A stretch of DNA of 64,000 bases, from NCBI GenBank assembly GCA_963921825.1, contig OY997588.1:7206001-7270000 (forward strand). The letters run 5' to 3'. The stretch comes from Erodium maritimum. Taxonomy: Eukaryota; Streptophyta; Magnoliopsida; Geraniales; Geraniaceae. Shown piece after piece: positions 53,000 through 63,700 of the stretch. The position numbers were made by a program, and so were the translations under genes. Below the pieces are notes generated by a model. The model had not been told where the DNA came from. It saw only the letters and a list, made by a program, of their open reading frames with translations, and did not search any database. The stretch's first letter is position 1, and the number at the start of each line of letters is the position of its first letter.

Positions 53000-54488
53000 A
53001 TGTCTGACAACGAAACACAACGTTCTCATTCATCAAAGGACGAACAACGTAGATCAGAAGATTTTCAATTCACCTCGGGGACACAGGAAACTTATGAGAC
53101 TTGTTGACGCAACTTAGTGAGAACTCCGCGAACCCCATTGCTTTCACCACGTATATGCAACCTGGTTCTAACTAAGGTATTTCACACTCTCGATTTTTTT
53201 TGTTTCATTTTTTAAATTTATTTGAAGTAGCAATAATGTGAATGTTGGGAACTGAAATTTAACACAAGTCAATTCAACCCTTTTCCGGGTCAAATCTACC
53301 CCTTTCCACCTCAATTCAACCCTGTTGTAGGTCAAAGCTACCTCTTTCCACCTCAATTCAACCTCGTTCCAGGTCAAAGCTACCATGTTCCACTTCAATT
53401 CAACCCCGGTCCAAGGCAATTCAACTTCGGTGCAGGGAAATTCAACCATGGTACCAACTATTATGGGTACCCCGATTATCCACCGTAGCAACAACACGCC
53501 GGCAGCAACAGTGGCACCCGTATGTCGTCGTAGTCATCCTCTGTCGACCCTTCCTAACAATGACCACCAAGGGTGACAAAAAGGAGGATAAAATGGATTG
53601 TCGAGGCAGAGAGACACCTCATACAGGTCTGGCTCCAGACATAAACATACCCGATTAAGGGAAACTCCCAACTAGGTAACACATTCTGGTGCACAATTGA
53701 GAAGCGGTACAACGAGAAACCCGATGTCCCGCATTTCGAGTGGAAAGACATCAAGAACCATTGGAACAACCTTGGGGCGCAAATGCGGAGGTTCCTCGGT
53801 ATTCTGAAGGCCTTGAAGGCCGACGAGAGGAACAGATGGATCCATGAAGACTACATGGTCAAGGTGAAGCAGATATGGAGAGACATACCGGATGAGGAAA
53901 GGAAACCGGGCGACCCGAAAAAAATTGACCTCGATCATTGGGTCCAGCTGCTTGAGAACGAGGAAAAGTTCGACGCCGAGGAAGGAACGATTGCTCATGT
54001 ACGATGACAACGATTGGATGAGGCCCGAGCTTACAGCTCAACCCCACCCACAAGTACTAGTGAAGATTACACACCTCTCGGTAGTGAGTCCCAACCATCC
54101 TCCCATCCACTGAGGAAGGTCATCAGCAAAGACCCCCTTCCCCTATACCTCAGCGCGTACAAGAGCGACAGTTGGGCAAGAATTCTACGAAGAGGAAAGG
54201 GAAGAGCCTCCAAAAGCAAATGGGTGCCTTTGCGGACATGGAACGAGAAAAGGTCGGACGTGAACGATGGCTTTAAAAACAGATCGGCTAAAGCTCAACC
54301 AGGCAGCGCAACATATGGAGTTCTCCAAGTAACGTCAACAACTCTTCAACCAATACAATGCCATGCATGAGAACGACATCCCCAACTTCACCGAGGAGCA
54401 TACGATCCGACACGGATTAATGATGTTCCGGTAGCGGGATCGAGTAGAAGACCTTGAAGTTTAAATGACCAAGCTTCAACAAGAATGA
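53000..54488 (+). pseudogene. Harbinger MYB/SANT-like protein, broken
   Basis: The second Harbinger protein binds element ends and helps the transposase. The start MSDNETQRSHS (53000) stops at 53105. A Pro/Phe/Asn/Gln-rich repeat region follows. From about 53570 the trihelix/MYB-like domain is recognisable in mixed frames: IKWIVEAERHLIQVW, FWCTIEKRYNEKP, FEWKDIKNHWNNLGAQMRR. A helical tail (WIHEDYMVKVKQIWRDI) and a Lys-rich region up to about 54480 complete it. At least four frame breaks or stops make it inactive. It may still show what partner gene the transposase element at 7618 lacks. Confidence 0.7.
53262..53450 (+). repeat. Coding tandem repeat (QFNP-type) in MYB-like ORF
   Basis: About three 48-base units (CAATTCAACC...AGGTCAAAGCTAC) are followed by 18-base units (CAATTCAACCCCGGTCCA). 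They encode QFNP, GQSY and PP motifs, a low-complexity N-terminal region. Confidence 0.7.
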
Positions 54489-54750
54489 TGTGTAAGATTA
54501 TATGCTTCAACTTTTATTTTTTTGGAGTTGCATTATTAAGGAGGTGAATAAAAGTTAAAGTTTATTTTAAATAACCTGTGTTAATATTATTTACTATTAA
54601 TTTATTTTATTATTAATTAATTTTTTTCTAATTAATTTTAATTTTATGTATCATTTACTATTTTAATAAATTCAGCAAAATATTCGGTCAGCATCCAGTC
54701 AATATTCACTCACAATCCAAGCCTCAACCCAAGCCCCTGTATGATTCTCA

Positions 54751-56329
54751 CTATTGTGGAACATGGTTATATTCAAGAGTTAGGAACAACTATTTTGTAA
54801 TGAGATGTTTAATGGCTCGAAGCTTGGAGGTTTGGTCCTATTTGTTGCACAAGCCAGAGAAAATATCACTTCCAAGTCCAAGTCAAACCTCGTTCAAAAC
54901 TACTCTTTGGAAGGTAAAGATCTGAGGTCATTGTTAAACAGGAAAAGACAGATGGGTGCTTGTAAAGTCTCTGTTAAAGGATACAAAGTTAAATCTCTCC
55001 GGGCTTTGGCCTCCAATGCTTGGATGGGTGTTAGTAATTGCATTAGAAGTACAACCTTATTACAACAAGAAATTTGTTCTCAATGTGTTCTAGATATTCA
55101 AGTAAGAGATTTGGGAAACAAGGTGATGATGATCAATTGTGCATATGATGTTTTTAATACTAAAATGATCGAAGATGATTGGGATTGGCTTTTTTCTTGG
55201 GTCACCAAGGTTCATGGTAAGGAAAATCTTCTGCTAAAAGGTGGAGTCTATAAATGGCTTTGCATCCAAGGGATGTCAATTCAAAGTTGGAGTGTGGATA
55301 ACTTCAAAAAAATTGCAGGCAGATTTGGAAGTTCTCTCCTTGTGCACCCTGAAACCAGTTCAGGTTTGTGCTTTCACATGGGTCTTGTATTGATCCATTG
55401 TAGTTCTGCAAGAGCAATCATGGAGGATATATCTTTTACTTTGGATGATAATTCCTTTAGAATTTTCATCTCTGAATTGGACTATGTGTTAATCCCTTTA
55501 ATTATTGGCTCAAAGGAGAGCACGTCTGCCTCTTTGAATGCTCGTTCTGTTGACCATTCTGGCCATGTGGGTAGTCATGAGGCAGAGTCATCTCATTACT
55601 CTCCTCATGTTATTGCCACTGATTTTGAAGAGTCTCTTGGGGACAAATATGTGTCTCCAAGAAATTCTGAGGAGTTAGTTTTGACGGGAGAAATGGAAGT
55701 CATTTCGCGGATTCTGAAAAAACAGTATCTGATAATCCTAGATTCCAAAAAAAAGGAGGGAATAAAATCTTGAAAAAACCTCAGCTTTCTCATATTGAAA
55801 ATATTTCTGCCTCGAATGATTTGATAGCCCACTAAACTTATGGTAATGATACTTTATCAAATATGTTAAGGAGATGGGGTTCAATACTAAAGGAAAATAT
55901 GATTTGTTGAGAGATCACTTGAAGTCTCTAAGGGAGATCAAGAAAAATTGGCATGCTTTCGTTGAGGATATAAGTGGAGAGTCCGATCAAGGTGACCATA
56001 ATTCTTGAGACGTATGTTGCTCGGTTTCCATTCTCTTGGTGCCAGGTGGCCTTGCTGTTCTTCAGTATTTTTTCAGTAGTTTCTCTCTTGTTGCATCTTT
56101 TTTTTTCGGTGTTGCTGTCTCTTTTGTTTTTTCATTGGTATTTTCAGTAGGGCTCTTAGTATCTCAGAGTGGTTTCTTGGTAGCTGTGGTTCCATTGTAT
56201 TTTGTTTTCATTGGTTTCATGCTCTTCATCTTTAGAGTTGATTATGTATTTTGTCTGCTATTTTGCAGCTTCCCTTTTTCCTTTCTTTGGAAACTGTGGA
56301 TTTATAATATCTCGCTGATAAAAAAAACA
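54751..56329 (+). mobile_element. Truncated LINE nested in Harbinger element
   Basis: The target duplication TATGATTCTCA (54740-54750) and TATGAATCTCA (56330-56340) has one mismatch. The 3' end reads CGCTGATAAAAAAAAC. It has one ORF1-type frame and no reverse transcriptase, so it is a deleted or 5'-truncated copy. Confidence 0.82.
54805..55773 (+). pseudogene. LINE ORF1-like frame, 322 aa
   Basis: This resembles the plant LINE ORF1 segment after the RRM. VYKWLCIQGMSIQSWSVDNF and KKIAGRFGSSLLVHPETSSG, followed by GLVLIHCSSARAIMEDISF and FRIFISELD, match that region's WS-x-NF and GLVLI patterns. These proteins coat LINE RNA. The frame is open for 322 codons but lacks the N-terminal RRM and the usual zinc knuckle. 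It ends in a frameshift-like Lys-rich tail; weak continuation follows at 55800-56000. No upstream promoter is seen. The first ATG in the frame need not be a true start. Confidence 0.6.
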
Positions 56330-56383
56330 TATGAATCTCAATACAAACCCCTTGTAGGAACCTTTCCATTGTTCATGCTCTGA

Positions 56384-56700
56384 GTAGGGCTTTTCAAAAG
56401 TTCAAACTAGCATTCAAAGATAGCTTCAAGTATTTGACCCATAATTCTATGAGTCAAATAATTGGAACAAGTGATACAAAATGGATATAAGTCTAAGTAG
56501 GATAATGTGATATGAAATCGAACAAAGCAAATACTTTTTGGACAGGTCATATAATCACAATGCAGAATGTTTGGCAAGCCAAACCAATCACGTAATAATT
56601 ACAAGTTGATCATCAATATAAGGTTTACATGTAACCCAGTTCACATCATAATATCACATGAATCAACCTTAAATCAGAAAAGGAATGTATCTTCCCCGAA
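56384..56700. repeat. Duplicated block, copy B, right part
   Basis: Matches 5730-6031 and 7427-7460 of copy A: CAAACTAGCATTCAAAGATA, ATAATCACAATGCA and CATGAATCAACCTTAAATCA. It has no LINE insertion at the site used at 6032. Bases 56701-57041 hold no feature. Confidence 0.8.
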
Positions 56701-57041
56701 CTTGAGTTGCAGATGTATGAGATCAACCTTTGGTAACTGTCTAAAAGCCATAGATAAGAGGGTGCACTAAGAAATGTTACACTTTTATACAATCTGCACA
56801 TACACTGTTCATTGCTTAACAATACTACATAAGTTGATTTTTTATTTCATTTCTATACTATCTGCAGTAATCAGTTGTGGGGATGTAGTTCTTCGTGTAA
56901 GGATGATGTTATGAAAAGAAGACATACTTAACCGAACCAGGGATCCGAAGTAACTTAAATTACCATCATCAAGCAATAACACATACAGGCGACCAAGAAG
57001 TCTAAACATGAGCAAGAGGCTACTGAATCTGAATGAACATA

Positions 57042-57270
57042 GGGGTAACATTAATAACACACCCTCCACGACCTTTTAATCTCAAAAACACATTGTATAG
57101 GTGCTGTCTTATCAGGAACACATTGTCACCTTTTTGTTTCCAAAATTAACAGAATCCATGGTTTTTTGTATTTATGAGAAAGGTGACAGTGTGTTTATGA
57201 TGAGCCAGTACCTATACAATGTGTTTTTGCAAATTAAAAGTCATCGAGGGAGTGTTAGTAACGTTTCCTC
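57042..57270. mobile_element. MULE-type MITE, 229 bp
   Basis: Inverted repeats of about 85 bp start GGGGTAACATTAATAACAC and GAGGAAACGTTACTAACAC. They share AAAACACATTGTATAGGT and TGTCACCTTT. A degraded 9-bp target duplication flanks them (ATGAACATA and ATGAATCTA). The whole element folds back on itself and has no coding capacity. Confidence 0.8.
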
Positions 57271-59600
57271 ATGAATCTATAAGGAACTCTGCAAATTAGT
57301 CCCTACAAAAAGAACAAAACTTAATCAGCCAGTGACTCTCATGTAATTAGTATCTATCAGATTTAGCATCATTATAAACAAAATCGAAGCTCAAGGAAAT
57401 AAAATAAAATAAATGCTCAACATGGTACTAAAATTGCAGAAGTAGCCAAATTATGCCAGGACCAGTCCTTATCTCCAATTTACACTCAAATAAATGCAAT
57501 AAATGAATCTAATGCAAACTATAGAAGGTTTATAAATGCCTAAAGAAGCTCCATTATAATTTACATAATGATTTTTCTTCAGTATATCAATATAGTAGGA
57601 GGCTTCCTTAAACAAAATCCTGATTTGTAGTGTTTAACTACTAACAAGGTTAGCAGGAAAATCTATTACTTGTATTGCTGTTAAATGAATAGGCATGGTA
57701 CACCTCTGACTAGCTGATGCTACCATAATAGTTGTAAAGGTCCAATGACAACACGAGTATGATAAATGCAATAGATGACTAGCTACTTAAATTCACTAAG
57801 TGGCATAAGTTGTATGTAGCATCCTTCACTAAAACTTACCAATAAGGGCAGAGTCCGTGCACACTTCAACTCTAGTTCTTGTTACTCACAACAAAGTCCT
57901 TAATACAAAACAACAGGCTTTTGATGCTTCTAACAAAAATAATTAAGTTCCAAGTTTGAGAAAATGTTCCACATATCCCCATAGAGGAAACCAAGCTAGG
58001 AGTATGATAGGTGAAGAGGATGAAGATTGACACATGGACCTAGATTAAATAGTTGGGTAAGAATTATAGTTTCAAACTGTATTTCTCCCCTTTTGCACCG
58101 AAAAATAATCAACGGCTTATGCCTTCAATCATAAATGGGGTGACTATGAGTCACCATGAGAGAAAAATATTGTACTCATATTGAAAACTTTTAGGTTGGC
58201 CGTCACTAAGATCAAGAAAATTTTGAATGATGGTTCTTTACGGCCATGCATTACCTATTAGAATTTAGAAGATAAAGATAGTCAGAAATACGAAAACCTT
58301 TGCTACGACTTCATTTTAGACAAGTATAACCAAATTAGTCATTTTGAACACTATGTCTAGTTTGGAAACTGTGATTTCATTTACAATTCTAGATTTTAGT
58401 CAAATTTAGTGTTTGGATGCATAAAGAATTCGGAATTGGCCTATACTCAAATCTACTAATGTAATTCAAATCACGACTAAAAGGATGGAAATTCAAAAGA
58501 TACTTTTCTACTTAAGACATTTGAAATACCATGGTTTTCCAAACAGTAGAACTGGATTCAAATACTTCAAATTTTAGAATTGAAACCATAAATTTTAAAT
58601 CAAATCAGAGTTTCTGGATGCTATCGTATGTAACTTAACACTAAAAAACCACCCTACGTATCTTTTGGCAAAAATTAAGGAAGAGTGTAGCGCTTTCCCA
58701 CCATCAACTCATGTGCTTCCACTTGCTAAGACGCCCATTACATAATACCTAACTTGTACGAGGATATTGTAACCTATGGATAATTCACTTACATGAGTAA
58801 AATGAATACTTATTTTGGAACAACGAGTCTAGGAAGGAGGACACTTCTTTCGGAACAGGTGGACTACTATGTTTCTTTATATCCATGTCATTATGTCAAA
58901 GTTGGTTGACACAGATTCATCAACTTGGGCAATTGGGTTGTGGATGTAGGCCCTTTTATGGCTAATGCACTGCCTACCCGATGCCAGATGAAGTTGTCAA
59001 TAATTTGTTATATTTAGTATCAGGATATCACATGGATGTAACATTGTCCCATTTTGTATCTCGTATTCCCAAATTATTGGATTATCTACATGACTATAGC
59101 CATCCTAGGTTAAAGACATTGCTCAAATTACTTTTGTAATTATTCTTGTTTGACATGCCCCATGAGAGACAATAGAATGAACTGATTCCAATAAGGATTG
59201 TGCAGTTCCAGAAAGTTTACTCCTAAGAAATCCTAGAATTAAAAAATGTAGAACATTACAGCTAACCATAATTAGGAAACAGAAGTAACTCTAATGAGGA
59301 ACATGATAGCATCATAGTCCTACTCACTCATGAAAACAAAAAATCCAATTCCTAACCAACAAAGAAATCCGAATATATACCAGCAGCAAAATTCAGAATA
59401 ACCATAGCCAAAATCACACGCCAATTCACGAGGACTGCTCAAAAAAGTCGGCCCATTTTGCAAAACCCAATAATCAATTGATGAAATTAACACAAACCCA
59501 TCAACCAGTAGATCAGATCAACAAAACCCAAACATCCCCAAAACGAAACTCGGAGCAATTAAAGCGGGCATTGAAGGTCACCGTACCTGAAAGTGCGGCG
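57271..59600. other. AT-rich stretch without recognised gene
   Basis: No frame over 60 codons is supported and no RNA gene or element end was found. Part of it lies downstream of the minus-strand gene at 59613 and may be its 3' UTR or further non-coding exons. Confidence 0.5.
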
Positions 59601-59612
59601 ATGAAGAAGAAA

Positions 59613-59897
59613 TCAATCGGAGTGGGAGTGGTGGTAGTAGTAGTCTTCGTAATCGTCGGAGGAGGACGAAGAGGAATCGGAGTCGGAGTACGAGTAATAG
59701 TAGAAGGAATCGGGCGGAGGGAGGCAGAGGAAAGACCATAGGCAGAGGGCAAAGCGGCCGAGGTGGTGCAGAGGGAGGCAGCAGAGAAGATCGAGGAGCT
59801 GGTGGCTGGTGAGCCGCTCCTGCGTGCAGGCGAGGTACTGCCAGAGGTCGGCCGATGTGTGAGCCACTGAGAGGACTGCGACACTGCTGAACACCAT
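59613..59897 (-). CDS. Small Tyr/Ser-rich C-terminal protein, 94 aa
   Basis: The frame starts MVFSSVAVLSVAHTSADLWQ and ends at TGA in 59613-59615. The first two thirds are mainly hydrophobic and amphipathic (LWQYLACTQERLTSHQLLDL, LGRFALCLWSFLCLPPPDSF), suggesting membrane association. The last 30 residues are Tyr, Ser and Asp (YYYSYSDSDSSSSSSDDYED). Domain texture and the conserved-looking N-terminus suggest a real plant gene of unknown function, but I cannot name the family. Two overlapping minus-strand frames at 59513-59916 are compositionally biased shadows. The sequence before the ATG (59900-60000) is T-rich, as in plant 5' leaders. The end of the protein could differ if an intron begins near 59595 (CAGGTACGG). 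Confidence 0.5.
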   Translation of the reverse strand: MVFSSVAVLSVAHTSADLWQYLACTQERLTSHQLLDLLCCLPLHHLGRFALCLWSFLCLPPPDSFYYYSYSDSDSSSSSSDDYEDYYYHHSHSD

Positions 59898-60239
59898 TTC
59901 TGTCTTCTCCGCTCAAGGTCCTGATTTTTCTGGTTTCTGATTTGTTTCTCTGATTCTTTCCGGGATTATTTGACTTTTTGTCCGTTCTTCGGGTTTCCTC
60001 GGGAGATTCAGGTGATTACGGATAAAACTAGGATGGTTTATTTCGAGATTAAATTTTAGTATTTTTCTGGAAATGATTTTAATTCAGTATTGAAAGATAC
60101 TCTTTGTTTAGTATAGGAAATAATTTTATTGATAATGAAAAGAAAGAATCCCGAAAATAGTAGAGAAGGTGGAAATAAAAATTATTCAAGATACAATTTT
60201 GATGGCGGTCAAAACGTTAATCCTACAATAACATGTCCG

Positions 60240-61070
60240 TCATTATCAAGGAGGAAACTAGATAGTGGGTCCATATTCATACAGTGGGATGCGTAAGAGA
60301 TCCAGTAAGTTATCCCCGTTTCGACTTGAACTGACATGTTGTGTCGTAACAGTCGTCAAGAAGCATGCTAGGGAGCAGAGGAGACTGAGGAACATAATAT
60401 GTTTATTCCTTTGGGGCGGGTGTGACTCCTCTACTGGACCCCGTGATGCCACAAGGTCCTCATATAGACCCGCGAGGCTGTTAGGCAAGCCTCACGTTTG
60501 CCCCCAACGAGGCCAAAATCCCTGGAAAAGGTAATATTCATTAGGGGCAACAAGGGAGACATAGGTAAGTACAATGGAGCCAGAGGTGGTGAAATTGACA
60601 TAGGTGGGGCATTGACTAGGCCGGAGATCAGGGCGGAGATCCTAGTGGAGAAAGAGGTATAGGCAATGGTAGAGGCGGGGACCATGTCACTGTTGCTTGT
60701 TGAACCGGAGGCAATGATGGAAGCTTCGGCGTCGACAAAGACGGTGATCCGACCGATGGGCGAGATCGGGACGATTTGGCCTGGCCCCCTAATAGTGGCT
60801 AATTCAGAGATGGCGGTAATGACGATGGTCATGAGGGAGACTAAATCGTCGTGAACGATTGTGGTTGGTATGGGTTCCACGGTCCTTAGTACCATGACCG
60901 TGTCGTATGCAGTAGAGTAGATGAAGCCGGTGAGAAAGACGGGAATGAGGGTGGTTGTGGCAACAAAAAGGGTGGTGGAGGAGAGAGAGATGGTGGGGTC
61001 AAAACATCAAAAAAACAGCATCGTAGACATCGAAAATGTCGAGGAACGACTGGATGAGAGTTCTCCATTA
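60240..61070. repeat. GC-rich unidentified block, relative of 27880 block
   Basis: Starts with the segment shared with 27946-27995 (CGTAACAGTCGTCAAGAAGC, ATGCTAGGGAGCAGAGGAGA). A 154-codon minus-strand frame (60431-60895) and shorter plus frames are unmatched. No ends or tails are found. Bases 59930-60239 hold only AT-rich DNA. Confidence 0.35.
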
Positions 61071-61218
61071 AGAGAAATAAAACGCACCGCCTTTGAAATT
61101 TTTACCAGCAATTATTTGTTAGCCCTTCTCCTTGAAGCGAAAGAGATGGGGCTCTTTGTATTTTGCAAACCTTCTTTGTAGGTGTTGGGTTGTTCCTATA
61201 TTCCTTCCTGGTATAGCT

Positions 61219-62990
61219 TCAGATATTATGGCCTACATTTTTGTATATGCTACAACGGAGGACAACTCTTTTCCTTGTAACTGTTGACTTGTGATGCTCA
61301 TTCTGACTTTGACTTGAATATTTTCGCTCCATAAAATCCGTCCTCCTTGATTTCTTGGGTTTACCCAGTTGCTTACGTACATCAGGAGGCAGTATGCGTC
61401 CTTCTAGAAACACGTTTTTGCACTTACTTAACTTAACCACAGGGTAAATTTGTCCTTTATATGTCCAACGAAAAGCTGAAGTCAAATAATATGAGTTTAC
61501 ATGTTGAAAAACCTCCTTTGCCTTCAACAAAGTTGCTGCACCATACAAGAATAAAATCTCTATCAACTGACAGTCCAGGAAAGTACAACTCTTCTCGTAA
61601 ATGTTTATTCCGTACGTGTCTTGGAACATTTCAACCTCAAACATAATACTCCCACTCTAAGCTACTTTGCATTTCCTAACCTTCATAATTACCAAATCAA
61701 GCATGTCTTTGATCGTTGGGTATACTAAAGCATCATCACTTATGACCAACCTTCCTTTTTGTTGAATCAGTCCATCAGTTTCCTGCGATAGAACTATAAG
61801 AAATTCATAATTGGGAGGTCCATCCCTTCCCTATCCATGAATTGAAGGATTCCCAGATGTGATTTGTATGTGCTTCACATTTGGCCCTAGTTTTGAAGTA
61901 TGCCTTATATCAGTTATGTTGTGGTTTATAACAATTGGTTGCGGCAGAGAGAAACCTAATTCTCTCTGCGCGCAACCCCTCCCCACCCTCCTCCATGGCA
62001 ACTCTCTGCTTCCACCTTCGAAGTCCCGGCTTCCAAGCTCTCAACTACCTCTAGGTGAGGTTCCTTCTACCCTACTTAGGGTTCATCGCTGTCGCCGTCG
62101 CCGTCATCGTCGTCCATCGCCGCCGTCGTCATCGTTGTCATCGCCGTCTCTCTGCAACCGTGGCCCTCCTGCCATTCTTCGGGTTACGGGCTCCATGCGC
62201 CGTCCTCCATCTGCAGCGGCCTCCCGCCCCAGAGCCACCTAACGCCGGCATGGGTCCGTTCCCTCAATGGATCTGGGATCTGGGGGGAAGGACGATAAGT
62301 CGGGGTCTGTCTCCACGACACCCGAAGTCGGGACCCTCGATCTCGAACAAACCGCTGCAGATCGAATCGTTGTTCTCGTCTTCCGCACTACTTCGAAAGA
62401 TCCGGGCGAATCAAGACGAAGAATTGACGATACCAGATCGCTCCAATGGCACGGGGGCTAGAAGAACTGACATCGCAGATTTGGTAGTTTGCTCTTTCGA
62501 TCGTGTGCTATTTTTTTATCCTGTTTTAGGTCGAATAAATTGTTGGTTAGAATTTCTATTGCTTATGTTGATTAAGACTTTTCATTTCAAGTCTCGCCGT
62601 TTTGAGACGTTGGTAAGGAGTTGTCTTGAGTTTGTGCCCACGATTTCAAGTGGGCTATTATTATGGGTCCATGAGCGTCAGACTTGCTACGGTCGGCCCG
62701 GACATACATCTGGAACCTGGGGCGGTCACGCCTCATCTTGTTTGATTACCTATTGATATTAATGAAAGTCTCCGGTTACCCGTTTCAAAAAAAGAAGTTA
62801 TGTGGGGGTCTTTCGAGCAACCACGCATATGTTTTTTCATTCATAGCTTTCAGCTCCTTCATACAAGTTTCATACATTTCAATACTCGTGGCCGTAAAGC
62901 ATTTCCATTACTGCAATTTCAGTTCATGTGACTTGAATAGTTTGAACCAATTCTCATAGAGATGACGCATGCAATGCCTATGTTCAACTG
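61219..62990 (-). pseudogene. MULE (MuDR-type) transposase C-terminal half, split
   Basis: Mutator transposases cut and paste MULE elements. The minus strand from 62990 reads EHRHCMRHLYENW, the conserved segment after the catalytic core, then a helical stretch ending about 62800. A LINE-like element interrupts. The reading resumes near 61910 and leads to the SWIM-type region (MFEVEMFQDTYGINIYEKSCT, 61644 down), then VNSYYLTSAFRWTYKGQIYP, LPPDVRKQLGKPKKSRRTDF and a knuckle CSIYKNVGHN whose second Cys is Tyr. SWIM Cys/His residues are largely lost. The catalytic DDE part is absent. Several stops are present. Confidence 0.75.
61925..62796 (+). mobile_element. LINE-like insertion in the MULE pseudogene
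   Basis: The 3' end reads ATTAATGAAAGTCTCCGGTT, then ACCCGTTTCAAAAAAAG, typical of plant LINE tails. Flanks AGTTATGTTGTGG (about 61912-61924) and AGTTATGTGGGGG (about 62797-62809) look like a degraded target duplication. The 5' part is GC-rich leader with CGTCGTCGCC-type repeats. Frames up to 233 codons are unmatched and probably not functional. Confidence 0.62.
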
Positions 62991-63350
62991 ATGGGTGATG
63001 ACAAAACACCTCTACCAAACCCTAAAAGGTGTACATTCGACAAGTTCTCGGCCGATGCGAGTAGATCTGGCGACATCATGACCGGATCTGCGAGTACACA
63101 GAGAATCAAACGATCCCCCTCCACTCTTCTTCCCAATCTGACATCGACGAAATCAATATCGAGAATCAAACCGTCCTCCCTAACTTTGGTGTCTCCGTGT
63201 CCATTTACGAACCCATCGTCCTCGTCATCCTTGTCCATGCTCACGGCCGTTGCGGGGAGGCCCTACTGGATGACACCTGAGGTGATTCGCGAACGAGCAA
63301 AAGAAGTTTTCCGAGCCCAGTATAAAAGAAAGGTTCAAATAGAGCAATAA
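62991..63350 (+). CDS. Unrecognised frame, 119 aa
   Basis: The frame starts MGDDKTPLPNPKRCTFDKFS and ends AQYKRKVQIEQ. It is Ser/Thr/Pro-rich in the middle, with a basic amphipathic end (WMTPEVIRERAKEVFRAQYK) that could form a helix. No domain is recognised. It begins right beside the MULE pseudogene, so it may be element-related or the first exon of a host gene. Bases 63351-63700 are AT-rich and contain the likely promoter of the next gene. Confidence 0.3.
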   Translation: MGDDKTPLPNPKRCTFDKFSADASRSGDIMTGSASTQRIKRSPSTLLPNLTSTKSISRIKPSSLTLVSPCPFTNPSSSSSLSMLTAVAGRPYWMTPEVIRERAKEVFRAQYKRKVQIEQ

Positions 63351-63700
63351 TAAAAAGATAAGACGAACGAGGAAAAAAGCGCGGAGTTTAAAAGAGGAAT
63401 AAGGCTTGGAGTTAAAAGAGTTTTTTCGGGTTAGGAAGTCAAGAGGATAATTGTAGAATATTAAAGAAATTAGAGTCATGTTTGATGTTTATTGTATACG
63501 ACGAGTTTTTATTCAAAAGTAAATGAAAAATTAACGCTAAATACTAAAATAAAATTAACAAAAATTTAAGATACTGAATTGATACATAAAAAATGTAGAG
63601 TACTACCAAAATAAAATAAAATGTTGCTATCACATAATCGTGGTTATTTATCGCCGAAGCGAACGCAGAGCTTCACAGACGAGCCAGAGTTTCGCAGAAA

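Larger units (their letters stand above)
52592..56380 (+). mobile_element. Harbinger element with MYB-like ORF and nested LINE
   Basis: It interrupts copy B exactly where copy A is continuous. TGA flanks both ends (52589-52591 and 56381-56383). Ends are AAGTACGTACAACG on the left and GAGCATGAACAATG on the right (reverse complement), a degraded Harbinger repeat like that of the 7618 element. It has the same leader layout, TATAAATAC then ATGTCTGAC at 53000. It carries a MYB-like ORF instead of the transposase. A LINE (54751-56329) inserted near its right end. Without that LINE the element is about 2.2 kb. Confidence 0.72.

Noticed and set aside
52592..54768. Harbinger element ending at 54768 (TTGTGGAACATGG resembling an end)
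   Set aside because: Copy A of the duplicated block shows the true junction lies at 56380-56383, and an 11-bp duplication marks 54751-56329 as a nested LINE.
59513..59916. Two further minus-strand frames (123 and 112 codons)
   Set aside because: Compositionally biased (Thr/Pro and Leu/Pro) shadows of the 94-aa frame, which has the more protein-like N-terminus.
62055..62756. 233-codon plus-strand frame
   Set aside because: Low-complexity Val/His/Arg start in the LINE-like leader, no domain, and it runs into the A-tail region.
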